A stretch of 64,000 nucleotides of DNA from Symbiodinium natans (lineage: Eukaryota > Sar > Dinophyceae > Suessiales > Symbiodiniaceae), in assembly GCA_905221605.1 (NCBI GenBank), contig CAJNDS010002703.1:179001-243000 (forward strand), read 5' to 3'. This document shows positions 53,881 to 63,753 of this stretch, piece after piece. The notes beneath the pieces were generated by a model. It was given only the letters and a program-made list of their open reading frames with translations. It was not told where the DNA came from and searched no databases. Made by a program: the position numbers and the translations under genes. How positions within the stretch are numbered: position 1 is the first letter of the stretch; the number at the start of each line of letters is the position of its first letter.

Positions 53881-54116
53881 CCAGAAAAAGGGGGGGACAC
53901 CGTGAACCCTACACCCTAAACCCCAAACCCCAAAGCCGAAACCCTAAACCCCAAATCCCGAACCCCAAACCCATGACAGGTCAAGTTCCGTTGCAGCGAG
54001 ATGGAGGGACCCGAGCCCAAGGTGCTCGAAGGGGTGAGATGATGACCCCCCCCCCCCCCCCTTGGCCCACTGGTTCTTACAAGTAGCAGGTAATGAGGGA
54101 AGTAGGTACACCCAAA

Positions 54117-54180
54117 ACTAGGGTTTAGGGTTTAGGGTTTAGGGTCTAGGGTTTAGGGTTTAGGGTTTAGGGTTTAGGGT
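54117..54180. repeat. TTTAGGG array
   Basis: Nine units with one TCTAGGG variant. Confidence 0.93.
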
Positions 54181-54419
54181 TGTGAGCCCTACAGCCCCTA
54201 AACCCGAAACCCTAAACCCTAAACCCTAAGTCCGAAATTCCTATGTCCCTACACTCCCCAACCCCTCGCGGGAGTCCCTGGCCCTCGGGTGGAGGATGCA
54301 TGGACACTAGGGTTTAGGGTTCGGGTTTAGGGTTTGGGGTTTAGAGTTTAGGGCTCAGGGTTGGGGGTTCAGGGTTTAGAGTAGGCTGCGCGCCTTGGTG
54401 CAAAGCTCAGGGTGTCGGT

Positions 54420-54633
54420 TTAGGTTTAGGGTTTAGGGTTTAGGGTTTAGGGTTTAGGGTTTAGGGTTTAGGGTTTAGGGTTTAGGGTTTAGGGTTTAGG
54501 GTTTAGGGTTTAGGGTTTAGGGTTTAGGGTTGAGGGTTTAAGGACCCTTGCGCCAGAAAAACCCTAAACCCTAAACCCTAAACCCTAAACCCTAAACCCT
54601 AAACCCTAAACCCTAAACCCTAAACCCTAAGCC
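54420..54633. repeat. Converging telomere-like arrays (TTTAGGG then CCCTAAA)
   Basis: About 16 TTTAGGG units (54424-54540), a 20-nt spacer, then about ten CCCTAAA units (54560-54633). Together they form an inverted repeat able to fold into a hairpin of ~70 bp. Confidence 0.93.
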
Positions 54634-54768
54634 CTATAATGGTGCAGATAGTCTTAAGGGGGGTTTGGGGGTTTTAGGGCCTGCCAACTCTGGCCGAAGG
54701 CGCGCGTGACCTTCGAGAACAATGGAACGCAGCAGGCACCTGCGTGAATAGTTGGTTAATCCTAAACC

Positions 54769-54897
54769 TTGAGCCCTAAACCCTAAACCCTAAACCCTAA
54801 ACCCTAAACCCTAAACCCTAAACCCTAAACCCTAAACCCTAAACCCTAAACCCTAAACCCTAAACCCTAAACCCTAAACCCTAAACCCTAAACCCTT
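54769..54897. repeat. CCCTAAA array, ~18 units
   Basis: Perfect heptamers. Confidence 0.97.
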
Positions 54898-55237
54898 AGA
54901 GTTCGAGGTGTCGGGCTTAGAGCTTTGTTGTTCCCTAAACAAGGGGGTTTGGGGACGAAGGAGGTCGGAGGTGCGAGTGCAGAAAAATGGGGGTTTAGGG
55001 TTTAGGGTTCAGGGTTTAGGGTTTAGGGGTACCTTATTGGGGCCCTTATTATAGGGCGATCCTAATATTGTGGATTTATTTTAGGGGGCCCCCGTTCTCG
55101 TAAACCCCCCAAATGTGACAGGGGCCAGGGGGGGGGGGGGTTTACAGGGTTTAGAGACGTTTTTGTGGGGTTTACAGGCTTTACTGGATGATGCAAAAAC
55201 ACGCCCCAAACCCCAACCCCCCCAAAGAAGCCCAAAC

Positions 55238-55492
55238 ACCCTAAACCCTAAACCCTAAACCCTAAACCCTAAACCCTAAACCCTAAACCCTAAACCCTAA
55301 ACCCTAAACCCTAAACCCTAAACCCTAAACCCTAAACCCTAAACCCTAACCTAAACCCTAAACCCTAAACCCTAAACCCTAAACCCTAAACCCTAAACCC
55401 TAAACCCTAAACCCTAAACCCTAAACCCTAAACCCTAAACACCCCAAATCCTAAACCCTAAACCCTAAAACCCTAAACCCTAAACCCCAAAC
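55238..55492. repeat. CCCTAAA array, ~35 units (longest in window)
   Basis: Nearly perfect; one 6-mer (CCTAAA) at ~55349 and an AACACCCCAAATCC interruption at ~55438. Confidence 0.97.
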
Positions 55493-55744
55493 CTTAAGGG
55501 TTACTAGAGGCCCCTGACCTTCGGAAGCTTATGAAGCTACTGAAAACACGGGTTTTAGGGTTTAGGGTTTAGAGTTTAGGGTTTAGGGTTTGGGGTTTAG
55601 GGTGTAAGGTTCCTTCAAGACCGTAGCCCCAAGAACCCCCCCCTAAAAGCCTGGAGCCTTCCAACAGGGTTCGGGCTCACCCCCCCCCCCTCCTTGGTAG
55701 CCCGTGGTGCACGGTTTCCCTCTTGTGCGTTCAAGGCTCCCTTC

Positions 55745-55880
55745 GAAAGTGACCAACCCCAAAAAGGGGGGTACCCTTACTACAATACGGGGGCTTACGA
55801 TAAGAAGGGACCCCGAATATAGACCCCCAAAATAGTAAGATTTCCTCATAACAGGGACATCATATGGTACCCCGAATTTC
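55745..55880. repeat. Dispersed repeat with GGGGTACC / GGTACCCC words
   Basis: Contains AACCCCAAAAAGGGGGGTAC and TGGTACCCCGAATTTCGGG. The first word recurs at 57241-57265 (AACCAACCCCAAAAAGGGT), and similar GGGTACCCC-type sequences lie at 23500-23640 and 28890-29070. Likely a MITE-like family. Confidence 0.4.
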
Positions 55881-56236
55881 GGGTTCCTAGCCTCAGGAAC
55901 TTGAGATTCAGCCCTGGAAGCTTCAAGCCCTGGGCGTATCGAAGCAATAGGGTTCAGGGTTCAGGGGTTAGGGAGCGCAGCCTGGTGCCCCAACATTGAA
56001 TCCTGAGCTAAAGAGCGCCCAATAGCCCTAAGCCCTAAACCCTAAACCCTAAATCCTCAACCCTAAACCCTAAACCCTAAACCCGAAACCTCTAAACCCT
56101 AAACCCCGAACCCCAAACCTTAAAGGGCTTAGGGCGTAGGGAGCTTCCTGGCGTGGCATCTCAGGGCATCTCACCGACCCTGCAGGTGGTGACGGCGAAG
56201 ACGCTGGCTCTCCTGGTGGCAGCACTGAGCTGAATT

Positions 56237-56315
56237 GGGGGTTTAGGGTTTAGGGTTTAGGGTTTAGGGTTTAGGGTTTAGGGTTTAGGGTTTAGGGTTT
56301 AGGGTTTAGGGTTTA
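56237..56315. repeat. TTTAGGG array, ~11 units
   Basis: Perfect heptamers. It directly follows an exon-like island after CTGCAG (VVTAKTLALLVAALS, stop ~56232). Confidence 0.93.
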
Positions 56316-57426
56316 GGCCCTCAACCCCTAAAACGCTAGAGCCCAGCTCTCCAGGAGTTAGGGTCTTAGGGTTTAGGCTTCGGCTTTCAAACCCTCAACC
56401 CTCAACCCAGGGCCTCTCGGGCTAAGCCCAGGAGGTTGAGAGAACCTCTCTGAGCCACGCGGTCCTCCCAGATTCGCTCGGCAAGAAAGACATGGCAGTT
56501 CAAGGTGCAAGGTTTAGGGTTTGGGGTTTAGGGCTTAGGGTTTGGGGTTTGAGGTGTGGGGCTTGGGTTGAGGGTTTGGGGTTCAGGGTTGAGGGTTTAA
56601 AGGGCCTCGGGACGCTGCGCAGCAGCAGAGGTCATCTTGTGGAAATGGCGCCCCAACACACCCACCCTTAAGCCCTCCGCAGTCCAAAAGGCCGCAAGAA
56701 GGGAGCCGCGGATTCTCTGTCAAGCGTGGGCTCAAGAGCCAACTGCAGCCAGAGCACGTCCCCTCCCAAGCCCTTTTTCGACAACCCCCTGAACCCTAAA
56801 CCTCAAAACCCTCAAGTCGGGGACCGAAGCCACCCCAAAACTCGGAAGCCTCTCTCAAGCGCAGAACATCGCCAGGAGATATGTGGCCCTTAGCCCATAG
56901 ACCTAAGCCGCAAACCCTACCTAGAACTCCTCGACCCTGAACCTCAAGCCTCGCGGCCAGAACCGTTACACACCCCAACCCCTAAAGCCCCTAAGCCCCA
57001 AAATCCCTAAACGTCCAAAACCCTCAACCCCTCAAACCGTCAGCCCGAAACCATAGCTTAGCCAGAGCAGACTCCTACAAGCGATGCCTGTGCCCTGGCC
57101 ATGTCTTCGAAGGAGCCATCGCCATCGCTCACAACCGGAAGCTTCTGTATTTAGCAGCTTTTCTAGGGGGCAGACAATAAGCTTGGTAGCCCAGTGGTAC
57201 CCTTTACCCTTTGTTTTTGGCATGGGTTCCCTTAAAAAGTAACCAACCCCAAAAAGGGTGCCCTTTTTGATAAGATGGTTACTGGTACCAAGTACAGTAA
57301 GGTTCCAAAGCCCGGCTTTTTCAAGACTCCAAGCCCCAAGCCTAAGCTTGCAGGACAGCATCAGGTAGGCTTTCGGGGGGCTTAGGCTCAGAGCAAGGGG
57401 TAGTATTGCAAGTTTAGGGGCTCCAG

Positions 57427-57522
57427 GTTTGGGATTCTGTCTGCGAGGAGGAGGACGACAACGCCGAGGAGCACTCAGAGAACGAAGACGAGGGAAAGGA
57501 AAACGAAGGCCACGACTTCTGA
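57427..57522 (+). other. Acidic terminal-exon candidate
   Basis: After CTCCAG the frame WDSVCEEEDDNAEEHSENED then EGKENEGHDF ends at TGA 57520-57522. The Asp/Glu-rich C-terminus is protein-like and stands out from flanking DNA. No other exon of this gene can be linked. Confidence 0.3.
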
Positions 57523-57893
57523 CTTCTACGAGAGGCTGTCAGCCCGACAGAAAAGCCTGACGCCCCTCTAAAGATCCCCCACCTCCGAGTCCCAACACCA
57601 AGTGGAGACTTATGCCAAAGCACAAATTAGGAAGGCACTTTTCCATTTGGCGCCGTCTCCGAACCACTCTGCGCATCGGACTCCCCATTCATCATCTTCT
57701 CTTTAGAGGGTATGCCTCTCAAACTACATCGCCGCAAATGGGGATTTGTGTACCCTGCCCTCATTTCATAGGCATCCGCAGAGTAGTCCCCCAGCTACTT
57801 CAGTCAGGCATATGTTTTCAGAGCGGTTGCAGGAGGGGTACCCCGCAATATTTGGGGAGTAGCTTAGCCGACCTGTGTCATAGACCATGGAGT

Positions 57894-57975
57894 AGGGTTT
57901 AGGGTTTAGGGTTTAGGGTTGAGGGTTGAGGGTTGAGGGTTGAGGGTTTAGGGTTTAGGGTTTAGGGTTTAGGGC
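57894..57975. repeat. TTTAGGG array with TTGAGGG variants
   Basis: About 11 units, the middle four TTGAGGG. Confidence 0.93.
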
Positions 57976-58082
57976 GACACTTGCACCATGCGGCGCCACC
58001 TCGGCGGTTCTTGAAGAGTATCTACGCAGCGTCCAAAGCCAAAACCTCAGGGCGCGCCATGACCACACCTGAAACTTGGCCC

Positions 58083-58173
58083 GAAACCCTAAACCCTAAA
58101 CCCGAAACCCTAAACCCTAAACCCTAAACCCCAAACCCCAAACCCCAAACCCTAAACCCTAAACCCTAAACCT
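58083..58173. repeat. CCCTAAA array with CCCGAAA and CCCCAAA variants
   Basis: About 13 units, opposite in orientation to the array at 57894. Confidence 0.93.
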
Positions 58174-59093
58174 TAAAACTGAGACTTCCCACAAAAAACA
58201 CATCTCACTTGTCCAGCAGTCTCTCCTCAAGGCTCTTTGCCTACGCCTTCCCATTCTTGTGTTAGTCCCTCCAGTCGAACTTATTCCCTAGAGACCCTCG
58301 CGCTAGAAGATATTAGAAGATATGCATCTATCCGAATCTCTCCAAGATCGATCCCTGGCACTTTCGGTTCTTATCCTCATGTGGTCATGCCACATATTCC
58401 TGTCTTGTGCACGCAGTCCATAGCTGTTCGATTTCACCCACCAACCTCCAGACCCTAGACCCTTAAACCCTAAACCCTTAAGCCCTAAACCCTAATTCCC
58501 GAACCCCTACTCGTAAAACCCTAAACCCCTAAACCGCCTTAAACCGCTCCTCCTGCAATGCGTTTCCCAACCCAGCGAGAGCCTAAAGATCAATCGGGCA
58601 CCAGATGCCTACTCTTCACAACCAACATCTTGGGCTAGGGTTTGGGGTTTAGGGTTTAGGGTTTAGGGTTTCGGGTTTAGGGCTGTCTGCTCGGAGTGCA
58701 GAGCATGCCGGAGGTTCAAGAGCCCTAAGCAAAAGATGGCTTCGAGCACTTGGGGCATACAGGCGTGAAGGACTCAGACTTTAGGGCCTCAAGCCCTAAT
58801 CCCGAAACCGAAAACCCCAAGGCACCTAACCCTAAGACCCTAAGACCCTAAGACCCTGAACCCTAAACCCTAAGCCCTAAACCCTAAACCCTAGACCCTA
58901 AGCCCTAAACCCTAAACCCGAAACCCTACATGCTCGGCACGAGGCCGGTCGCGAAGCGCCAGCAAGGCGAGCAGCGCCAGCAAGGCGAGCGGATCTGCGA
59001 AGGACTTCCGTGTGCCTCGAGGCTGTTGACGAAGCCCTACTAGTCCAATATCCCTACAAAATCCCTAAAGCCCCGAGCAGCTCCTAATGCCCC

Positions 59094-59203
59094 CTAAACC
59101 CTAAACCCTAAACCCTAAACCCGAAACCCTAAACCCTAAACCCTAAACCCTAAACCCTAAACCCTAAACCCTAAGCCCTAAACCCTAAACCCTAAACCCT
59201 GAA
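59094..59203. repeat. CCCTAAA array, ~15 units
   Basis: Last long telomere-like array before the AT-rich elements. Confidence 0.95.
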
Positions 59204-59659
59204 CCCCAAACCAAGCCCCAAGCCCCCCAAAACCCCTCAAAGCCTCTTAAACCCGGAAGGAGGGGCGCAAGAGGCGGCGGAAGCCTGGCACTCGGAATCG
59301 GTGGCCTTCATTCGGAGTTTAACTAGGGGGTGAGGGGGTTCGGGTTTGGGGGGGGGGGGGGGGGATATATATTTATGCTACCCCCCCCCAGCGACCTACC
59401 CTTTTTAGGCCTCTTTTACAAAAAAAGAATAACGAAGGCCCAAAAGTCGCGTAGTCAATCACCGGGTAATGAAGGACATCTATTGGGACACCCACCTCGC
59501 AGGCCCCGATAAGCCAGCACTGGATTAATCTATATTTTGAATCTGAAGCGGACAATGCTGTTTTTGGGTTTTTAGATCTTTGGTTTTTTCTAGGCAAAGT
59601 GTGCGTTTAACGGGCAAATAATGTTTTGTTGAGCAACGAATATATTTTTTACACACAAT

Positions 59660-60480
59660 TGTGTTTGTACTAGGCAAAGAACTAATCAAATACTATCTGA
59701 CAAGTCCACTGAAATACCTTATGTTTACATATTCATGAAACATTGTGCTTATTATTGTATGCGAATTTAACTCCTGGAGTATTAAGTAAATAGCCCAATC
59801 TTTAAGTAAATAGCCCAATCTGGCTCAAGCGAATACTATTCAAAATCCCATACTCAACTAAAATATAAAATAAACACGAACGGCAACGGAAGCGATTCTA
59901 CTTAAATAGCAATGTAAAAGACTTCTGAAGTACTAAATAAAGACCACTTATATACCTTCCTAGAAAAGTAGTTAGTAAAGGCCATAGCACAAGAATACTG
60001 CTTTGTACATAAAAAGAATTTGTACTAGGCAAAGTATAAACCAAATACTATCTGAGAAGTGCACTGTAATAACTTATGTTTACATATTCATGAAATATTT
60101 CTTGTTTTGAAATCATCATTCTGTGCGATCTATCTGCTAGAGTAAGTATTAAGTAAATAGCCCAATCTGACTCAAATGCACACTATTTAAAATACCATAC
60201 CCAACCAACATGTGAAATAAAAACGAATGGAAGTAGAACACTATTCAAAATACCATACCCAACTAAAATATGCAATAAACACTACTGGACATAGACGCGG
60301 TTCTACTTATATAAGAATGTAAAAGACTTCTCAAGTACTAAATAAAGACCACTTATATACCTTCCTAGAAATATAGTTAGTAAAGGCCAAGAATGTGTGC
60401 TAGGCAAAGTATTAATCAAATACTATCTGAAAAGTCCACTGAAATATCTTATGTTTGCATATTCATGAAATAGCGCCCAA
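59660..60480. repeat. ~360-bp internal direct repeats of TIR element 1
   Basis: The sequence TACTAGGCAAAG ... CAAATACTATCTGA ... CATATTCATGAAA occurs at about 59665, 60020 and 60392. Other shared words are AAGTAAATAGCCCAATCT and TATATACCTTCCTAGAAA. Confidence 0.85.
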
Positions 60481-60763
60481 TTTGACTCAAGTGACTACTA
60501 TTTAAAGGACCATACTCAACCAAAATACGAAATAAACACTAACAGCAAAAAAGAAGCGATTCTACTTGCATAACAATGAAATCTTTGTTTCTGAAGTATT
60601 TCATTAAGACCACTTATATACTATGTCCGAAAGGCACAATTTGCAGAAGCAAGCTTAAAAATGCACAATCTTCCTAGAAAAGTACTTAGTGAAGGCCATG
60701 CACAAGCAAATTCGCAAGTACAAAAGCACACTTAAAAATGCGTAGTTATTATGTAAAGGCGAA

Positions 60764-60955
60764 CCAAAAAACCAAAATACCAAAACCAAAAAAACAAAAA
60801 ACAAAAAAACAATTTTCCGGAACTCTTGGAGAAGCCTCGTAGGGATTCCTGGGAGTTCCGGATTTTTTTTTTTGTTTTTTTGGTTTTGTTTTTTTGGTTT
60901 TTTTGGTTTTGGTTTTTCTGGTTTTTTTGGTTTGGTGTTTTTGGTTTTTTAATTG
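60764..60955. repeat. Long hairpin with AACCAAAA / TTTTGGTT arms
   Basis: Left: A-rich ACCAAAA words then TTCCGGAACTCTTGGA. Right: TCCTGGGAGTTCCGGA then T-rich TTTTTGGTT words. The arms pair over ~70 bp with a ~16-nt loop at about 60839-60854. Confidence 0.8.
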
Positions 60956-61439
60956 CCCGTGTATTCGGAATTTAGTTTCATTTTAGTCTACGCCCTAAGA
61001 AACACGCTAGATTGCACACCGAATTTGCTTGCAGTGCAGCTGGATGACTTAAGACAAGGCGAAAAAGGGTAGGTCACTGGGGGGGGGGGGTACCATATTT
61101 ATATATATATATATATGGTCACACCCCCCCCCATGATCCATATGTATCCTTTTCTTGCTTGTCCTTCTGCACCTGTGCTTACTTACACATATTGTTGAAG
61201 TGAAAAAACACCGGTATTTACGATACTTTCGTGTCTTGCCATGTCTGAAGCTACAACTTGCTATTGATTATCTACACCTTTAAACAACAGAAATCTACAG
61301 ACAGAATCCGTTTCTGGATTTGGTTTTGTGTGGTTTGCTAATCTCTGTTATTCACTCTATAATGGCTTTCAATATACACCTTCTTCAAAGTCAACAATAT
61401 TCATTGATTAGATAAAAATGATTTATAAACCATTGTATA

Positions 61440-61715
61440 ATGCATAAACATAAAAGAAGAGATGAAGGGGTTTCAAATAAAGCACCTAACACAAGAAGCA
61501 GACTACATAGTGAAGTTAGAAACGAATTCGCAAAGACAGAGACATTCTTAACGGACACGCAAGGACTTAAATTAGCGTATGAGAATCCTGACGGGATATA
61601 TCAAAAAATGGTTATATTTTATACATTGCTGGGACGAAAAGCGGTAGAGATGTTTATGATGATTGAAAGCTTCCTTTATACAAGACGCAACAGACTCAGC
61701 GTTGTAAAGATGTAG
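61440..61715 (+). CDS. Small protein of unknown function in TIR element 2
   Basis: Start ATG 61440 (MHKHKRRDEGVSNKAPNTRS), 91 codons to TAG 61713-61715. The N-terminus is basic and polar and the C-terminus has a hydrophobic helix (MVIFYTLLGRKAVEMFMMI). AT-rich codon use is unlike the retroelements in this window. Not recognised. The next frame begins ~80 bp downstream on the same strand, which suggests a compact intron-free gene cluster as in viruses or cytoplasmic elements (inference). Confidence 0.45.
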   Translation: MHKHKRRDEGVSNKAPNTRSRLHSEVRNEFAKTETFLTDTQGLKLAYENPDGIYQKMVIFYTLLGRKAVEMFMMIESFLYTRRNRLSVVKM

Positions 61716-61792
61716 GTAAGTTCATATAAGATGGTTTTATTGAAATAGACGGTTAAAGAAAGAAAAAACGGGAATTTCTGGTATTGTAAGTC

Positions 61793-62336
61793 ATAATTAG
61801 TTTAGGTTCAGCATCGGGACAACAAATAAACAATGATTATGGTAATTTATTCAGAAGTCGTAGTTATGGTTCTCCTTTTGTATCAGGACAGCGACCAGAA
61901 GACACTGGGACAAATTTAAGAATACGGAAAGCAGGAGACCCCGTTGGTATGTTTGACTAAGGAAGTATAACATCAAAGAAATCAACATTAGACCCTCTAC
62001 GAAATCATCCTTATGAAGATATAGGCAATGTTAAAAACAAAGCAGGACATCTACCTATAACCGAAGAAGAGTTTTTAACAACAGTTTGATGCAATAATCG
62101 ACATAATATTCATAGCGTTTCATAAGAAAGCAACAACATACGAACAAATAGAGAAATCGAAGATAGAGAAGCAATTTAAACAAAATGCTTACGAAGAGAT
62201 AAGAAAGTTAGTTGAGAATAATGAAGTAGATGAAGCGGTTAAGCAGGTGAAAGGTAGAAAGAAGAACAATAGTAAAGACAATTCATATAGTTTTGAAATA
62301 CTTGATTGGATACAAGTTGAAGGTATGTATATGTAA
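61793..62336 (+). pseudogene. Broken gene of unknown function in TIR element 2
   Basis: The frame of 61793 reads SLGSASGQQINNDYGNLFRS, then RKAGDPVGMFD, an in-frame TAA (61958-61960), then SKKSTLDPLRNHPYEDIGNV and ITEEEFLTTV, ending at TGA 62087-62089. Shifting +1 there (GTT TGA T) continues smoothly as DAIIDIIFIAFHKKATTYEQ, then a charged helix (KIEKQFKQNAYEEIRKLVEN) to TAA 62334-62336. So about 180 codons are recognisably one protein with one stop and one +1 frameshift. No ATG is seen at the start; the frame is closed by TAA 61787. Homology is not recognised. Confidence 0.45.
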
Positions 62337-62363
62337 TTAAATTATCTATGCTATTTATATATA

Positions 62364-62522
62364 ATGGGAACTTCTAATCCCGAAGATATCCTCATTGATA
62401 GTTTAAGTTTTAAATTACACAAAAAAGTTCTTATGTTAATTGTCAAGGGTTTAAGAACAAAACGGCTGTCGGATTTAAACCATTGCGTGGCCTCTTCTCA
62501 CAAGTTAGATATTTGCCGTTAA
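62364..62522 (+). CDS. Short ORF (52 codons) in TIR element 2
   Basis: Starts at ATG 62364 (MGTSNPEDILIDSLSFKLHK) and ends at TAA 62520-62522. It follows the broken gene by 27 bp on the same strand. The composition is protein-like (LIVKGLRTKRLSDLNHCVAS). Function unknown; it may be truncated. Confidence 0.35.
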   Translation: MGTSNPEDILIDSLSFKLHKKVLMLIVKGLRTKRLSDLNHCVASSHKLDICR

Positions 62523-62609
62523 AATATATGGGAAACTTAACAATTAGAAATAGTAACTGATGCTACTAATTGTATCAATTACCGCAGTCAGAATTTCAAG
62601 AGATATAGG

Positions 62610-63532
62610 GAAAAATCGAGCCGGCTCGAATTTTCCGAAAATTCTCGAGGCACCAGGTCACCAAAACTCGAGCAGGCGCGAATTTTCCAATAAAACCTAA
62701 ATGATGTCATCTATGAGGTCTTGGGGTCACACAGCCATGGTTTCAGCATTTTTTTAGAAAATTCGAGCCGGCTCGAATTTTCCTAAAATTCTTGAAGCTC
62801 CAGGTCTCGGAAACTCGAGCAGGCTCGAATTTTCCCAAAAAAACCTAAATGATGTCATCTATGAGGCCTTGGGGTCACACAGCCATGGTTTGAGCATTTT
62901 TTAGAAAATTCGAGCCGGCTCGAATTTTCCGAAAGTTCTTGAAGCACCACGTCTCGAAAACTCGAGCAGGCTCGAATTTTCAACAAAAAACCTAAATTTC
63001 AGGATCTAGCGAGCTGCTGGAGCCATAGATCCTGAGATTTAGGTTTTTTTTGGAAAATTCGAGCCTGCTCGTGTTTGGGTGACCTACTGTGTCAGTTTTG
63101 TTTGGAAAATTCGAGCCGGCTCGAATTTTCCTAAAATTCTTGAAGCTTTAGGTCCCAGAAACTCGAGCAGGCTCGAATTTTCCAAAAAAACCGAACTTTC
63201 AGGATCTAGCGGGCTGCTGGAACCATAGATCTTGAAATTTAGGTTTTTTTTGGAAAATTCGAGCCTGCTCGTGTTTGGGCGACCTACTGTGTCAGTTTTT
63301 CTTGGAAAATTCGAGCCGGCTCGAATTTTCCCAAAATTCTTGAAGCTCAAGCTCCCAGAAACTCGAGCAGGCTCGAATTCTCTAATAAAAACCTAACTTT
63401 CAGGATCTAGCGGGCTGCTGGAGCCATAGATCCTGCAGTTTAGGTTTTTTTTTGAAAATTCGAGCCTGCTCGCGTTTGGGCGACCTACTGTGTCAGTCTT
63501 TTTTTGGAAAACTCGAGCCGGCTCGAGTTTTC
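62610..63532. repeat. Palindrome satellite (CGAGCCGGCTCG core), periods 147 and ~200 bp
   Basis: Perfect or near-perfect 26-nt palindromes centred on CGAGCCGGCTCG start at 62610 (imperfect), 62757, 62904, 63105, 63305 and 63507, so intervals are 147, 147, 201, 200 and 202. The longer-period units also carry a second, larger inverted repeat: arms 62963-63008 and 63026-63071 (46 bp, about 4 mismatches, 17-nt loop), repeated near 63162-63270 and 63363-63472. The first two units have a different filler containing ATGATGTCATCTATGAGG. Confidence 0.95.
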
Positions 63533-63716
63533 TACAAAATATGATTTTTTCGGGTGTGTTTCTACCTTGTTGATGGAAATGACCTGCCTGACTTGAAATG
63601 ATATAGGTCTTTATCGGCCCTGTCGGTGTTTTTGTCGCTAGCTCATGGCCCCCTCTCCTCCCAAGATCCATCTGTTTCGAAGCAGAAACGTGGATCATGG
63701 GGGGGGGGGGGCGTGA

Positions 63717-63718
<2 letters not shown>

Positions 63719-63753
<35 letters not shown>

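Larger units (their letters stand above)
59375..61096. mobile_element. AT-rich TIR element 1 (~1.72 kb), non-coding
   Basis: Left end 59375-59406 reads ATGCTA, C9, then AGCGACCTACCCTTTTT. The right end 61062-61096 is its inverted copy: AAAAAGGGTAGGTCACT, G12, then TACCAT. Only the poly-C length and two bases differ. Both ends lie in AT repeats (59365-59374 and 61097-61116). The interior is AT-rich with three ~360-bp direct repeats and a long hairpin, and has no convincing frame. This is the structure of a non-autonomous DNA transposon that targets (AT)n or TA. The superfamily is unknown. Confidence 0.75.
61115..63720. mobile_element. AT-rich TIR element 2 (~2.6 kb) with reading frames
   Basis: Left end 61115-61140: ATGGTCACA, C9, then ATGATCCA. 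Right end 63691-63720 is the inverted copy: TGGATCAT, G13, then CGTGAGCAT. The ends are built like those of element 1 (ATG-S-T..., a C9-C12 run, then a specific word) and also lie in (AT)n, so the two belong to one family. Inside are three AT-rich reading frames (61440-62522) and a palindrome satellite (62610-63532). It may be a decayed transposon or an integrated viral genome fragment. Confidence 0.7.

Noticed and set aside
54769-55492. True chromosome end
   Set aside because: The CCCTAAA arrays are short, in both orientations, and flanked on both sides by unique DNA and elements, so they are interstitial.
58933-58942. CGGCACGAGG, which resembles a cDNA-library adaptor
   Set aside because: Ten bases are expected by chance in 64 kb at this GC content, and no vector sequence accompanies it.
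59819-59828. TGGCTCAAG at 59.8 kb as another DinoSL relict
   Set aside because: Only nine bases match, inside an internal repeat of the AT-rich element whose other copies read TGACTCAAA or similar, so it is a chance match.
62610-63532. CRISPR array
   Set aside because: Regularly spaced palindromes look CRISPR-like, but the spacers are themselves repeated and far too long (120-175 bp), there are no cas genes, and the host is eukaryotic.
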